Of a stretch of 42,616 nucleotides of DNA, positions 7,669-16,837 are shown piece after piece. The notes below the pieces were generated by a model that saw only the letters and a program-made list of their open reading frames with translations, made no database searches and had not been told where the DNA came from. Location: NCBI GenBank assembly GCA_958449275.1, contig CAUDHE010000007.1, positions 1 through 42,616 on the forward strand, given 5' to 3'. The stretch's first letter is position 1; each line of letters starts with the position of its first letter. Origin of the DNA: an uncultured Alistipes sp. (lineage in GTDB: Bacteria > Bacteroidota > Bacteroidia > Bacteroidales > Rikenellaceae). The translations under genes and the position numbers were made by a program.

Positions 7669-8844
7669 ATGGCAAAAGTAGTGGTCGGATTATCGGGCGG
7701 AGTCGATTCTTCGGTAGCGGCATATCTCCTCAAGTGGCAGGGACACGAGGTCATAGGGTTGTTCATGCGTAATTGGCACGATACCGAGGGGACGCTCGAG
7801 GGCGACTGCCCGTGGTACGACGATCAGGTGTTCGCCGAACTGGTGGCGAAGCGTCTCGATATCCCGTTCAGGTTCGTCGACCTTTCGGCCGAATATCGTA
7901 GGCGCGTGGTGGATTACATGTTTGCCGAGTACGAGCGCGGCCGCACGCCTAATCCCGACGTGTTGTGCAACCGCGAGATAAAATTCGACGCCTTTCTGAA
8001 CGAAGCTCTGAAGCTGGGTGCCGATTTCGTAGCCACGGGGCACTATTGCCGCAAGGTCGAAGAGTGTAGCGACGGGCGTACGGTGTATCGATTGCTCGCA
8101 GGGGCCGACGGAAATAAGGACCAGAGTTATTTTCTCTGTCAGCTTTCGCAGGAGCAGTTGCGTTACGCGATGTTTCCCGTAGGCGATCTGCAGAAACCCG
8201 AGGTGCGCCGCATAGCCGAGGAACAGAAGCTTGCCACCGCCAAGCGCAAGGATTCGCAGGGCATATGTTTTGTCGGGAAGGTCGATCTGCCCGTTTTCCT
8301 CCAGCAGAAGCTCGCCGCCAAGGCGGGCAACGTGCACGAAATCCTCCCTTCGTGGGCGGGGTATTCGCGTCGCTCCGACGATGCCGACATCAAGGATATC
8401 GCCGTTCCGTATCGTTATACCGTCCGAGACGGCAAGAAGATCGGCACTCACAACGGCGCACATTTCTATACGATAGGGCAGCGCAAGGGACTCGGAATCG
8501 GCGGGCGCAAGGAGTCGTTGTTCGTAATCGCCACCGATGTGGCGAACAATGTGATCTACGTCGGCGAGGGCGACGCCCATCCGGGTCTCTACCGCAGGGC
8601 GTTGCGATTGAGCTGCGACGAGATACGCTGGATCGACGAGGCCGATGCCATGAAGGCTGGCGAGCGGCGGCGTTACCTTGTCAGAATACGTTACCGCCAA
8701 CCCTTGCAACAGGCAGAGCTGATCTGTCGCGAAGACGGATTGTATATTCTTTTCGACGAACCGCAGCGCGGAATGGCAGCCGGGCAATTCGCCGCATGGT
8801 ACTGCGGCGATGTGCTGGTCGGTTCTGGAGTAATCGCCGAGTGA
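7669..8844 (+). CDS. mnmA: tRNA-specific 2-thiouridylase MnmA
   Basis: It adds sulphur to U34 of tRNA-Lys, -Glu and -Gln using ATP and persulphide relay. The 391-residue protein begins MAKVVVGLSGGVDSS; the PP-loop motif SGGVDS adenylates the uridine. The two catalytic cysteines are seen in PDVLCNREIKF and GICFVGKVDL. The start is set by the promoter, which excludes the in-frame ATG at 7618. The next gene begins one base after the TGA, so the two are probably co-transcribed, though no functional link is known. Confidence 0.95.
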   Translation: MAKVVVGLSGGVDSSVAAYLLKWQGHEVIGLFMRNWHDTEGTLEGDCPWYDDQVFAELVAKRLDIPFRFVDLSAEYRRRVVDYMFAEYERGRTPNPDVLCNREIKFDAFLNEALKLGADFVATGHYCRKVEECSDGRTVYRLLAGADGNKDQSYFLCQLSQEQLRYAMFPVGDLQKPEVRRIAEEQKLATAKRKDSQGICFVGKVDLPVFLQQKLAAKAGNVHEILPSWAGYSRRSDDADIKDIAVPYRYTVRDGKKIGTHNGAHFYTIGQRKGLGIGGRKESLFVIATDVANNVIYVGEGDAHPGLYRRALRLSCDEIRWIDEADAMKAGERRRYLVRIRYRQPLQQAELICREDGLYILFDEPQRGMAAGQFAAWYCGDVLVGSGVIAE

Positions 8845-8845
8845 C

Positions 8846-9670
8846 GTGCGCGCGGCGTTTATCATAATGCTTTTGTCGCTGTGCGGTTCGTGTATTGCCC
8901 AGACTGCGGGCACGCGTCCTTTCGGCGTGGCGTATTACGACGTGGATTCGCTTTATGATACCCTGCCTTCGAAGTTTTACGACGATCGCGCCTATACTCC
9001 GCAGGGGCGTATGCGTTGGGATACGCGTCGTTATCGGCGCAAGATCGAAAACATGGCCCGTGTGATCGATTCCATGTCTATGGATGTGGTGGCGTTGTAC
9101 GGAGTGGAGAACGAAAGCGTGGTTCGCGACATAATCGAGGCATGCACCGTCGATTATGCTTACATCCACCGTACGGCCGACAGCGGCGACGGTTTGGATT
9201 TTGCTCTGCTCTATCTCGGTGATTCGTTCTTTCCGCGACGGGTGACGCCTTGGCGCGGAGCATTGTGCGTCGAGGGAGAAACGCGCGGGCGGTCTCTCGC
9301 GGTGATAATAGATCGCCGTTCGACCTCGCTCGGGGTGTTGATCGCCGAAAAGAACCTGCTCGGGAATGATAATAATATTATAATTCTCGGAACGCACAAT
9401 AAATTAAATTTTGACGAATACGGATTGGCCGACCGAACCGCTCGCGCCGAGAAAGCGGGCCGCGGCAACCGTTTCCGTCGGGGACGTTGGGAGATGCGCG
9501 ACCGCATATTCACCGACATCGACGCCCTGCGTTGCGACGTTTACGTTCGCGGATGGATGTTGACGCCCGACGGACGTCCGCTCCCCACATTCGACGGAGC
9601 GAAATATTGCGGCGGTTTCGGCGGCAGTTTGCCCGTATTCATTTATTTCGACGAAACAGTTGGATATTAG
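8846..9670 (+). CDS. secreted EEP-fold protein with degenerate active site
   Basis: A 274-residue exported protein (signal peptide to about residue 19) related to Bacteroidetes endonuclease/exonuclease/phosphatase-family proteins. The landmarks align: FGVAYYDVDSLYD for the usual NLENLFD block, a RYRRKIENMARVI helix, VVALYGVEN for the usual LCEVEN block, and GLDFALLY for the RGID-LLY block. The conserved Asn is Asp32, the catalytic Glu is Gly86, and no GDFND or NHWPSR motif is visible in the C-terminal half. It is therefore probably not an active nuclease. The start is GTG at 8846, which gives a complete signal peptide; the ATG at 8867 would truncate it. Confidence 0.75.
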   Translation: MRAAFIIMLLSLCGSCIAQTAGTRPFGVAYYDVDSLYDTLPSKFYDDRAYTPQGRMRWDTRRYRRKIENMARVIDSMSMDVVALYGVENESVVRDIIEACTVDYAYIHRTADSGDGLDFALLYLGDSFFPRRVTPWRGALCVEGETRGRSLAVIIDRRSTSLGVLIAEKNLLGNDNNIIILGTHNKLNFDEYGLADRTARAEKAGRGNRFRRGRWEMRDRIFTDIDALRCDVYVRGWMLTPDGRPLPTFDGAKYCGGFGGSLPVFIYFDETVGY

Positions 9671-9689
9671 TAAAAAAGTTATAATTTTG
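9660..9689 (+). promoter_or_regulatory. ppdK promoter
   Basis: TTG (9660-9662), 19 nt, TAATTTTG (9682-9689), overlapping the end of the preceding gene. It places the start point near 9696, which excludes an ATG at 9660 and supports the ATG at 9750. Confidence 0.75.
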
Positions 9690-9749
9690 TATAATCATAG
9701 GTGCGACATACAAACTAATTTCTATAATAAAATTCTAAAAACCAAAATT

Positions 9750-12479
9750 ATGGCAGACGTAAAACGTGTCTATACCTTCGGCAATAAAGCCGCCGAGGGC
9801 AACGGTAAGATGAGAGAACTGCTTGGTGGAAAGGGCGCCAATTTGGCCGAGATGAATTTGATCGGCATCCCCGTTCCTCCGGGATTCACCATAACGACAG
9901 AGGTATGCGCCGAATATTATCGTCACGGCAAGCAGGCCGTAATCGAGATGCTTCGCCCCGAGGTGGAGCGCGCGATGGCCAACATCGAGAATCTGACGGG
10001 CATGAAATTCGGCGATCGCGAAATGCCGCTTCTGGTGTCGGTTCGTTCGGGTGCGCGCGCTTCGATGCCCGGTATGATGGATACCATTCTCAACCTCGGT
10101 ATGAATGACGAGGCCGTCGAGGCTGTCGCCAAGCGTACGGGCAATCCCCGCTTCGCATGGGATTCGTACCGCCGTTTCGTGCAGATGTACGGCGATGTGG
10201 TGCTGGGTATGAAGCCCGTTTCGAAGGAGGATCACGATCCGTTCGAGGTGCTGATCGACGAGCAGAAGAAAAAGCGTGGCGTGAAGATGGATACCGACCT
10301 TACGACCGACGATTTGAAGGAGTTGGTTGCGGCGTTCCGCAAGGCCGTGAAGGAGCAGACGGGATCGGAGTTCCCCGTAAATCCGTGGGACCAGTTGTGG
10401 GGCGCTATCTGCGCCGTGTTCGGTTCGTGGATGAACGATCGCGCCATACTCTATCGCAAACTCAACAACATTCCCGCCGAGTGGGGTACCGCCGTGTCGG
10501 TGCAGGCTATGGTGTTCGGTAACATGGGCGAAAATTCGGCCACGGGTGTGGCGTTCTCGCGCGACGCCGCTACGGGCGAGAACATTTTTAACGGCGAATA
10601 CCTCGTTAACGCTCAGGGCGAGGACGTGGTGGCGGGTATCCGCACGCCGCAGCAGATTACGATCGAGGGTTCGCGCCGCTGGGCCAAGGCTCAGAACATA
10701 TCGGAGGAGGACCGTGCCGCCAAGTATCCTTCGCTGGAGGAGGTGATGCCGTCGGTTTACGCCGAGTTGAATGAGATACAGCACCATTTGGAGCAGTATT
10801 TCAAGGATATGCAGGATATAGAGTTCACCATTCAGGACGGTAAACTGTGGATGTTGCAGTGTCGCAACGGCAAGCGTACGGGTGCCGCGATGGTGAAGAT
10901 TGCGATGGACATGTTGCGTGAGGGGCTGATCGACGAGAAGACTGCGGTGCTCCGTTGCGAACCCGCCAAGCTCGACGAGTTGCTGCACCCCGTATTCGAC
11001 AAGACTGCGATTAAGAATGCCAAAGTGGTGGTCAAGGGTCTGCCCGCTTCGCCCGGCGCCGCGACGGGTCCCGTGGTATTTTTTGCCGAGGATGCCGAGA
11101 AGGTATTGGCGTCGACAGGACAGAAGGCCGTGCTGGTGCGTATCGAGACATCGCCCGAGGATTTGAAAGGCATGCTCGACGCAGCGGGTATTCTCACCGC
11201 GCGCGGAGGTATGACTTCTCACGCCGCAGTGGTGGCTCGCGGTATGGGCAAGTGCTGCGTGTCGGGCGCGGGTGAGTTGGAGATCGATTACAAGACCCGT
11301 ACCATCAAGGTCAACGGATACACCATAAAGGAGGGCGACTGGATCTCGCTCAACGGCTCGACGGGCGAGGTATATCTCGGTCAGGTGGCTACCAAGGATG
11401 CCGATCTGAGCGGCGATTTCGGCCGGTTGATGGATTTGGCGGGCAAGTACGCCACGATGAAGGTGCGTGCCAATGCCGACACTCCGCGCGATGCCGCGCA
11501 GGCATTCGCGTTCGGCGCCGAGGGTATAGGTCTGTGCCGTACCGAGCACATGTTCTTCGAGGGCGACCGTATAAAGGCGGTGCGCGAAATGATTCTCGCC
11601 GACGACGAGGCGGGCCGACGCGTGGCTTTGGCCAAGCTGCTGCCCATGCAGCGCGGTGATTTCGAGGGGTTGTTCAAGGCCATGAACGGTTATCCCGTAA
11701 TCATACGTCTGCTCGATCCGCCTTTGCACGAATTCGTTCCCCACACCGAGAAGGAGCAGCGCGAGCTGGCCGAGGAGATCAACGTTCCGTTCGAGAAAAT
11801 AGCGGCCAAGGTAGAGTATCTGAGCGAGGTGAACCCCATGCTCGGACATCGCGGCTGCCGTTTGGGCAACACCTATCCCGAGATCACCGAGATGCAGGCC
11901 CGTGCCATCATCGAGGCCGCAATGAACGTGCATGCTTCGGGCATACCCGTCAAGGTGGAGATCATGGTGCCGCTGGTGGGTAACCACAAGGAGTTGCGTT
12001 ATCAGAAGGAGGTGATCGACAAGACCGCCAATGCCGTGTTCGCCGAACGTAACGATCGTATCGACTATTTGGTCGGTACGATGATCGAGGTACCGCGCGC
12101 CGCCGTTACCGCGAATCAGATCGCCGAGGTGGCCGAGTTCTTCTCGTTCGGTACCAACGACTTGACGCAGATGACGCTGGGATTCTCGCGCGACGACATA
12201 GCCAAGTTCCTGCCCACTTATCTCGACAAGGGCATTCTGAAGAACGATCCGTTCCAGATCCTCGACCGCAACGGCGTTGGCCAACTTATCCGCGAAGCCG
12301 TGTTCAAAGGCCGCGGTACGCGTCCCGATCTGAAGTGCGGCATATGCGGCGAGCACGGCGGCGAACCGTCGTCGGTGGAGTTCTGCCACTATGCGGGTCT
12401 GAACTACGTAAGCTGTTCGCCTTTCCGCGTGCCCATCGCGCGCCTCGCGGCGGCTCACGCGGCTTTGAACCAGAAGTAG
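9750..12479 (+). CDS. ppdK: pyruvate, phosphate dikinase
   Basis: It interconverts pyruvate + ATP + phosphate and PEP + AMP + pyrophosphate, at the glycolysis/gluconeogenesis branch point. The 909-residue protein is full length: N-terminal nucleotide-binding domain (GGKGANLAEM near residue 27), central phosphohistidine domain with GGMTSHAAVVARGMGK, and C-terminal PEP/pyruvate barrel ending with CGICGEHGGEP. The true start is MADVKRVYTF; upstream in-frame codons belong to the promoter and leader. It is monocistronic and followed by two stacked terminators. Confidence 0.97.
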   Translation: MADVKRVYTFGNKAAEGNGKMRELLGGKGANLAEMNLIGIPVPPGFTITTEVCAEYYRHGKQAVIEMLRPEVERAMANIENLTGMKFGDREMPLLVSVRSGARASMPGMMDTILNLGMNDEAVEAVAKRTGNPRFAWDSYRRFVQMYGDVVLGMKPVSKEDHDPFEVLIDEQKKKRGVKMDTDLTTDDLKELVAAFRKAVKEQTGSEFPVNPWDQLWGAICAVFGSWMNDRAILYRKLNNIPAEWGTAVSVQAMVFGNMGENSATGVAFSRDAATGENIFNGEYLVNAQGEDVVAGIRTPQQITIEGSRRWAKAQNISEEDRAAKYPSLEEVMPSVYAELNEIQHHLEQYFKDMQDIEFTIQDGKLWMLQCRNGKRTGAAMVKIAMDMLREGLIDEKTAVLRCEPAKLDELLHPVFDKTAIKNAKVVVKGLPASPGAATGPVVFFAEDAEKVLASTGQKAVLVRIETSPEDLKGMLDAAGILTARGGMTSHAAVVARGMGKCCVSGAGELEIDYKTRTIKVNGYTIKEGDWISLNGSTGEVYLGQVATKDADLSGDFGRLMDLAGKYATMKVRANADTPRDAAQAFAFGAEGIGLCRTEHMFFEGDRIKAVREMILADDEAGRRVALAKLLPMQRGDFEGLFKAMNGYPVIIRLLDPPLHEFVPHTEKEQRELAEEINVPFEKIAAKVEYLSEVNPMLGHRGCRLGNTYPEITEMQARAIIEAAMNVHASGIPVKVEIMVPLVGNHKELRYQKEVIDKTANAVFAERNDRIDYLVGTMIEVPRAAVTANQIAEVAEFFSFGTNDLTQMTLGFSRDDIAKFLPTYLDKGILKNDPFQILDRNGVGQLIREAVFKGRGTRPDLKCGICGEHGGEPSSVEFCHYAGLNYVSCSPFRVPIARLAAAHAALNQK

Positions 12480-12486
12480 CGTTTGG

Positions 12487-12516
12487 AAATATCGCCCGAT
12501 CAATCGGGCGATATTT
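12487..12516 (+). terminator. ppdK terminator
   Basis: Inverted arms 12487-12500 and 12503-12516 carry ATCGCCCGAT and its complement and run into a TTTATTA tail eight bases after the ppdK stop. Confidence 0.75.
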
Positions 12517-12521
12517 ATTAT

Positions 12522-12559
12522 AAACAACCCCCGTCGGACGACACCGACGGGGGTTGTTT
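12522..12559. terminator. bidirectional terminator between ppdK and def
   Basis: Arms 12522-12537 and 12544-12559 are perfectly complementary around ACGACA, with T-rich DNA on both sides. It can end ppdK read-through and the minus-strand glyS-ruvX-def transcript. Confidence 0.85.
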
Positions 12560-12580
12560 TATTCGCGTATCGCGAGATGA

Positions 12581-13126
12581 TTATTTAGTCTTGTAGGCAC
12601 ACCGATACTTGCCGTTGGCCAGTTTAACCATCTTGCTCTTGAGCAGATTGCGGCGCAGCGGCGACAGATGGTCGGTGAACACCTGCCCTTCTATGTGGTC
12701 GTACTCGTGTTGAATCACGCGCGCGGGCAGTCCGCTGAACTCTTCGTCGTGCTCAACGAAATTTTCGTCTACGTAGCGCATGCGTATCGACACGGGGCGT
12801 CGCACGTCCTCGTGAAGTCCGGGCAGCGACAAACACCCTTCATTGAAGAGATCGGTCTGCTCCGATCGCTCGTATATTTCGGCATTGATGAACGCGCGCT
12901 TGTAGTCGGCCAGCGACGGATCGTCCTCGGCCCACGGAGTGCAGTCGACGATGAACAGACGTATGTTCTTGCCGATCTGCGGAGCTGCGAGCCCCACGCC
13001 CTCGGCTTCGGTCAGAGTCAGGAACATGTCGTCGACGAGTTTTTTCAACTCGGGGTAGTCGGGCGCGATGTCCACCGACTTATTGCGCAATACGGGCGAA
13101 CCGTAAATTACTATCGGGTATATCAT
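12581..13126 (-). CDS. def: peptide deformylase
   Basis: This metalloenzyme removes the N-formyl group from nascent proteins. All three motifs are present in 181 residues: GVGLAAPQ (motif 1), EGCLSLPG with the metal-binding Cys (motif 2) and HEYDH with two metal-binding His and the catalytic Glu (motif 3). It is the last gene of glyS-ruvX-def; its start lies 30 nt after the ruvX stop. Pairing of ruvX with def is familiar in Bacteroidetes. Confidence 0.96.
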   Translation of the reverse strand: MIYPIVIYGSPVLRNKSVDIAPDYPELKKLVDDMFLTLTEAEGVGLAAPQIGKNIRLFIVDCTPWAEDDPSLADYKRAFINAEIYERSEQTDLFNEGCLSLPGLHEDVRRPVSIRMRYVDENFVEHDEEFSGLPARVIQHEYDHIEGQVFTDHLSPLRRNLLKSKMVKLANGKYRCAYKTK

Positions 13127-13156
13127 ACTTTTGTCTTTTTCTCGATTTTGAAAATC

Positions 13157-13579
13157 TCACCTCCGCATGGCCGCCGACTCCATGTACGACTGTAGGATGA
13201 TGGTGGCCGATATGCGGTCGACCAACGCTTTGTCGCGCCTCGCTTCGCGGCCTATTCCGCTCTCCAGCATCGTGCGGTGGGCCAGCACCGACGTGAAACG
13301 TTCGTCGTACAACACGACCTCCTTGTCGGGATAGGCGTGACGCAGACGTCCCGCCAGCGGTTCTATGTAGCGCATGGTCTGCGACGGTGCACCGTTCATC
13401 TGCGTAGGTTTGCCGAGCACTATTATATCAACGTCGTTTTTCGCGAAATAGTCTGCGAGATAACGTTCGAGCTGCTTGGTTTCCACCGTGGCCAGCGCAC
13501 CCGCGATTATTCGCAGCGGGTCGCTCACCGCGAGCCCCGTGCGCCGCGTACCGTAGTCTATCGCCAAAATGCGTCCCAT
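13157..13579 (-). CDS. ruvX: RuvX/YqgF-family Holliday junction resolvase
   Basis: A 140-residue RNase H-fold protein. It opens with ILAIDYGTRRTGLAVSD, whose Asp is the first acidic ligand, and carries VLGKPTQMNG, the conserved YDERFTSV stretch and a late acidic residue in KALVD. The family is linked to pre-16S rRNA 5'-end maturation and was first named as a Holliday junction resolvase; sequence alone does not decide. It starts 16 nt after glyS. Confidence 0.93.
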   Translation of the reverse strand: MGRILAIDYGTRRTGLAVSDPLRIIAGALATVETKQLERYLADYFAKNDVDIIVLGKPTQMNGAPSQTMRYIEPLAGRLRHAYPDKEVVLYDERFTSVLAHRTMLESGIGREARRDKALVDRISATIILQSYMESAAMRR

Positions 13580-13595
13580 ACGTAAGTCGATACGC

Positions 13596-15140
13596 TTACA
13601 GATTCAATTTCTTGAACAGGTTGCGGAACGATACCGCTTCGTCGACCATTGCGGGCAGAGCATCGATGGCCACTCGCTCCTGAGTCATGGTGTCGCGGTG
13701 ACGTACGGTGACGGTGCCGTCTTCAATCGTCCGATGGTCGACCGTTACGCAGAACGGTGTGCCGACGGCATCCTGACGGCGGTAACGCTTGCCTATCGAG
13801 TCCTTTTCGTCGTAAGTCACGTTGTAGTCGTACTTCAAAGTGTCGATTATCCGTTGCGCCACCTCGGGGAGTCCGTCTTTCTTCACGAGCGGCATGACGG
13901 CCACTTTCGTGGGTGCCAACTGGGCGGGGATACGCAGAACTACGCGCTCCTCGCCGTTTTCGAGTTTCTCCTCGGTGTAGGCCGCCGACATGATTTGCAG
14001 GAACATGCGGTCCACTCCGATCGAGGTCTCCACCACGTAGGGCACATAGCTCTCGCCGCGCTCTGCGTCGAAATACTGTATCTTCTTGCCCGAGAACTCC
14101 TGATGGCGTCCCAGATCGAAGTCGGTACGCGAGTGAATACCCTCCACCTCCTTGAATCCGAACGGGAAATTATACTCTATGTCGGTCGCGGCATTGGCGT
14201 AGTGCGCCAGCTTCTCGTGGTCGTGGAAACGGTAGTTGTCGTCGCCGAATCCGAGAGCGCGGTGCCATGCCATACGCGTCTGTTTCCATTTGTTCCACCA
14301 ATCCATCTCGGTGCCGGGCTGTACGAAGAACTGCATCTCCATCTGTTCGAATTCGCGCATGCGGAAAATGAACTGGCGGGCTACGATCTCGTTGCGGAAC
14401 GCCTTGCCTATCTGCGCTATGCCGAACGGGAGTTTCATACGTCCCGTCTTCTGTACGTTGAGGTAATTGACAAATATACCTTGCGCCGTCTCGGGGCGCA
14501 GGTAGATGGTGTTGGCACCCTCGGCCGTAGACCCCATCTGCGTCGAGAACATCAGGTTGAACTGTCGCACGTCGGTCCAGTTGCGGGTACCCGATATTGG
14601 GCATGCTATCTCGCAGTCGAGAATGATCTGGCGCAGTTCCGCGAGGTCGCTTGCGTTCATCGCCTCGGCGAAACGGGCGTGTACGGCATCGCGCTTGGCG
14701 GCGGTATCCTGCACGCGGGGCGATGTCGAACGGTATTGAACTTCGTCGAACGACTCGCCGAAACGTTTGCGGGCCTTTTCGACCTCCTTTTCGATCTTCT
14801 CGTCCTGCTTGGCGATCCAGTCCTCGATCAGCACGTCGGCTCTGTAGCGCTTCTTCGAGTCCTTGTTGTCGATCAGAGGGTCGTTGAACGCAGCCACGTG
14901 GCCCGATGCCTCCCAGGTCTTGGGGTGCATGAATATGGCGGCATCGATACCCACGATATTCTCGTGGAGCTTCACCATCGAATCCCACCAGTAGCGTTTG
15001 ATGTTATTCTTCAGTTCCACACCGTTCTGACCGTAATCGTAAACGGCTCCCAGACCGTCGTATATTTCGCTCGACGGAAATACGAATCCGTACTCCTTGC
15101 AGTGAGCGACCAGCTTTTTGAACAACTCCTCTTGTGTCAT
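13596..15140 (-). CDS. glyS: glycyl-tRNA synthetase, single-chain class II
   Basis: It charges tRNA-Gly with glycine. The 514-residue chain is the dimeric type found in eukaryotes, archaea and many bacteria rather than the alpha2-beta2 E. coli type. Visible class II features include FVFPSSEIYDGLGAVYDYG near the N-terminus, LRPETAQGIFVNY, the motif 2 region FRNEIVARQFIFRMREFEQME, and the motif 3 region around VVETSIGVDRM. A C-terminal anticodon-binding domain starts near APTKVAVMPL. It leads the glyS-ruvX-def unit. Confidence 0.96.
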   Translation of the reverse strand: MTQEELFKKLVAHCKEYGFVFPSSEIYDGLGAVYDYGQNGVELKNNIKRYWWDSMVKLHENIVGIDAAIFMHPKTWEASGHVAAFNDPLIDNKDSKKRYRADVLIEDWIAKQDEKIEKEVEKARKRFGESFDEVQYRSTSPRVQDTAAKRDAVHARFAEAMNASDLAELRQIILDCEIACPISGTRNWTDVRQFNLMFSTQMGSTAEGANTIYLRPETAQGIFVNYLNVQKTGRMKLPFGIAQIGKAFRNEIVARQFIFRMREFEQMEMQFFVQPGTEMDWWNKWKQTRMAWHRALGFGDDNYRFHDHEKLAHYANAATDIEYNFPFGFKEVEGIHSRTDFDLGRHQEFSGKKIQYFDAERGESYVPYVVETSIGVDRMFLQIMSAAYTEEKLENGEERVVLRIPAQLAPTKVAVMPLVKKDGLPEVAQRIIDTLKYDYNVTYDEKDSIGKRYRRQDAVGTPFCVTVDHRTIEDGTVTVRHRDTMTQERVAIDALPAMVDEAVSFRNLFKKLNL

Positions 15141-15177
15141 TTTCGAATCGACTTTATAATAGTTTCATTATGTCGTA

Positions 15178-15185
15178 CAAAGATA
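15178..15185 (-). promoter_or_regulatory. glyS -7 element
   Basis: Minus-strand TATCTTTG 38 nt before the glyS ATG. No good TTG box is found at the usual distance. Confidence 0.5.
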
Positions 15186-15248
15186 TGAATTTTTCGGCAA
15201 ACATAGTCCCGATGCCGCCTGCTTTCGCCTTTTATGGCTTTTGCGGCG

Positions 15249-15899
15249 TTACAACATCGACATGCGGCGGAACGAAAATTCGCCCTCGCGCGAAATGATG
15301 ATGTGATCGAGCAGGCGTATGTCGAACAACGCGGCGGCATCGCGCACCTTTTCGGTAAGCGTTTTGTCGGCTTCGCTCGGTTCGGCTGCCCCCGAGGGGT
15401 GGTTATGTACCATGATTATCTGCGTGGAGAGAAGTTCCAGCGCACGTTTCACTATCAGTCGGTGATCCACAACCGTGGCCTGCACGCCGCCTTGACTCAC
15501 GCGCCTGCGTTCGAGCAGACGGTTCGACGAGGTAAGGTATAGAACCCAGCACTCCTCGTGCCGCATGGAGTCGAAGATCGGGCGCATAAGGCGTACCGCG
15601 TCGGCGTCGGTCGATATGCACTCCACCTCCCGTTCGGTCGACGCTGCGACGCGTCGGCCCAGTTCGGCCGAGAGGATCAGGCGCTCGGCGCGGCGAAGTC
15701 CCAAACCCTCGGCCATGCGCAGACGTCCGATATCGGTGCGGGCTATCCCCGCGAGCGAACCGCCTGCGGAGAGTAACTTCTCGGCCGCGACGAGCGGGTC
15801 GCGCGAGTCGTCGGGCGATTCTACCAGGAGAGCCAGCAATTCGGCGTCGGAGAGCGCCGCGGCGCCACGGGACATCAGTTTATCGTGCAGGTTCTTCAT
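15249..15899 (-). CDS. radC: RadC-family JAMM-domain protein
   Basis: A 216-residue protein with an N-terminal helix-hairpin-helix-like part (LRMAEGLGLRRAERLILSAEL) and a C-terminal MPN+/JAMM metalloprotease-like domain with the metal motif HNHPSG followed ten residues on by Asp (SEAD). Despite the old name, the role in DNA repair is not supported in E. coli and the biochemical function is unsettled. It lies downstream of rnc in the same direction but is separated by 136 nt that hold a dispersed repeat copy. Confidence 0.92.
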   Translation of the reverse strand: MKNLHDKLMSRGAAALSDAELLALLVESPDDSRDPLVAAEKLLSAGGSLAGIARTDIGRLRMAEGLGLRRAERLILSAELGRRVAASTEREVECISTDADAVRLMRPIFDSMRHEECWVLYLTSSNRLLERRRVSQGGVQATVVDHRLIVKRALELLSTQIIMVHNHPSGAAEPSEADKTLTEKVRDAAALFDIRLLDHIIISREGEFSFRRMSML

Positions 15900-15936
15900 C
15901 GGCGATCGGATTATTAAATGATATTGAATATTAACG

Positions 15937-16029
15937 CGACTCGTCAGAGTCGTGCGGGCCGCAGCCTTGCCCCGCGAAGGCCCGCTATTCGCATACGCTC
16001 ATATGCGTGCTTCGCAGGCTGCTGCCCGA
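15937..16029 (+). repeat. dispersed intergenic repeat, copy 2
   Basis: It opens with CGACTC, loop GTCA, GAGTCG (15937-15952). GGGCCGCAGCC follows, then ATTCGCAT (15987-15994), an inner GCATA/TATGC hairpin, CGCAGGCTGC (16013-16022) and CCCGA (16025-16029). It fills the gap between rnc and radC and ends 7 nt from the rnc stop codon. Confidence 0.8.
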
Positions 16030-16035
16030 CTCAGG

Positions 16036-16824
16036 TTATTCCGCCTTCTTCTTTTCCGACATGCTGTCGAACCGATCCAGCAACTTGGCGCAATCCTCGT
16101 CGCTGAAGCTTTGCGATACTGAGTACGAGGCGCGTTGTTCGGCCTCCTTTTTCGAATCGCCCGCGCCGTAGCCTGCTTCGATGTCGTCGATCAACACTTT
16201 GCAGTAAAAAAACGGATGCGCCGACGAATAGGTGCGGTCGTGTTCGGTGCAGAACTTTATCGTGTGGTGATTCTTTTGACACCATTCTATCAGACGGCTC
16301 TTGAAATCGGTTTCGGACTCGAGCAGCGTGTCGACCTTGAGATAGTCGACGAATATTCGGTTTATCAGCAGGCGATTGACGAACTCGTAGCCTTGGTCGA
16401 GGTATACGGCGCCCATCATCGCTTCGAAAGCGTCGCCGTAGATGTGTTTCTGCGACACGCCTCCCGAATGGTGCACTATGACGTGCTCGTCGAGTCCGAT
16501 TCGTTTGGCCACTTCGTTCAGAGCCTGACGCGATACCATCTTCGAACGCAACTGCGTCAGAAAGCCCTCGTTCTTGTCTGGAAACTCTATGAAAAGGTAG
16601 TCCGAAGTGACGCTCTCGATTACGGCGTCGCCCAAAAATTCCAGACGTTCGTTGTTTATCTGGCGTCCGTCGTCGAGCGTCACCGACGCCGATTTGTGGA
16701 TCAGAGCCAGTTTGTACAGCTCGATATTGTGGGGGACTATACCCAGCATGTCGTCGATAGCGGCATAGAACACCTTGTCTTTGCCGAAGTTACGACGCAG
16801 GGGGCGCAAAATGAAATCTATCAC
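16036..16824 (-). CDS. rnc: ribonuclease III
   Basis: This double-strand-specific endoribonuclease processes rRNA precursors. In 262 residues it carries the signature ERLEFLGDAVIE with catalytic Glu and Asp, a second acidic site in YGDAFEAMMGAVYLD, and a C-terminal double-stranded RNA-binding domain ending near KKEAEQRASYSVSQ. It follows fabF by 13 nt; acpP-fabF-rnc is a recurrent order in Bacteroidetes. Confidence 0.95.
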   Translation of the reverse strand: MIDFILRPLRRNFGKDKVFYAAIDDMLGIVPHNIELYKLALIHKSASVTLDDGRQINNERLEFLGDAVIESVTSDYLFIEFPDKNEGFLTQLRSKMVSRQALNEVAKRIGLDEHVIVHHSGGVSQKHIYGDAFEAMMGAVYLDQGYEFVNRLLINRIFVDYLKVDTLLESETDFKSRLIEWCQKNHHTIKFCTEHDRTYSSAHPFFYCKVLIDDIEAGYGAGDSKKEAEQRASYSVSQSFSDEDCAKLLDRFDSMSEKKKAE

Positions 16825-16837
16825 AACGAATAATGTG

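Noticed and set aside
7290..7766. A 158-codon minus-strand frame between purB and mnmA
   Set aside because: It crosses the purB terminator and the mnmA promoter, is Pro/Thr-rich low-complexity sequence, and shows no family resemblance.
9735..12527. A 930-codon open frame antisense to ppdK
   Set aside because: Codon use in ppdK avoids the triplets that give stops on the other strand. The translation is low-complexity and unlike any family, while the sense gene has every catalytic motif.
13569..15188. A 539-codon open frame antisense to glyS
   Set aside because: It is a shadow of a highly biased gene. It has no promoter, and the sense strand encodes a complete synthetase.
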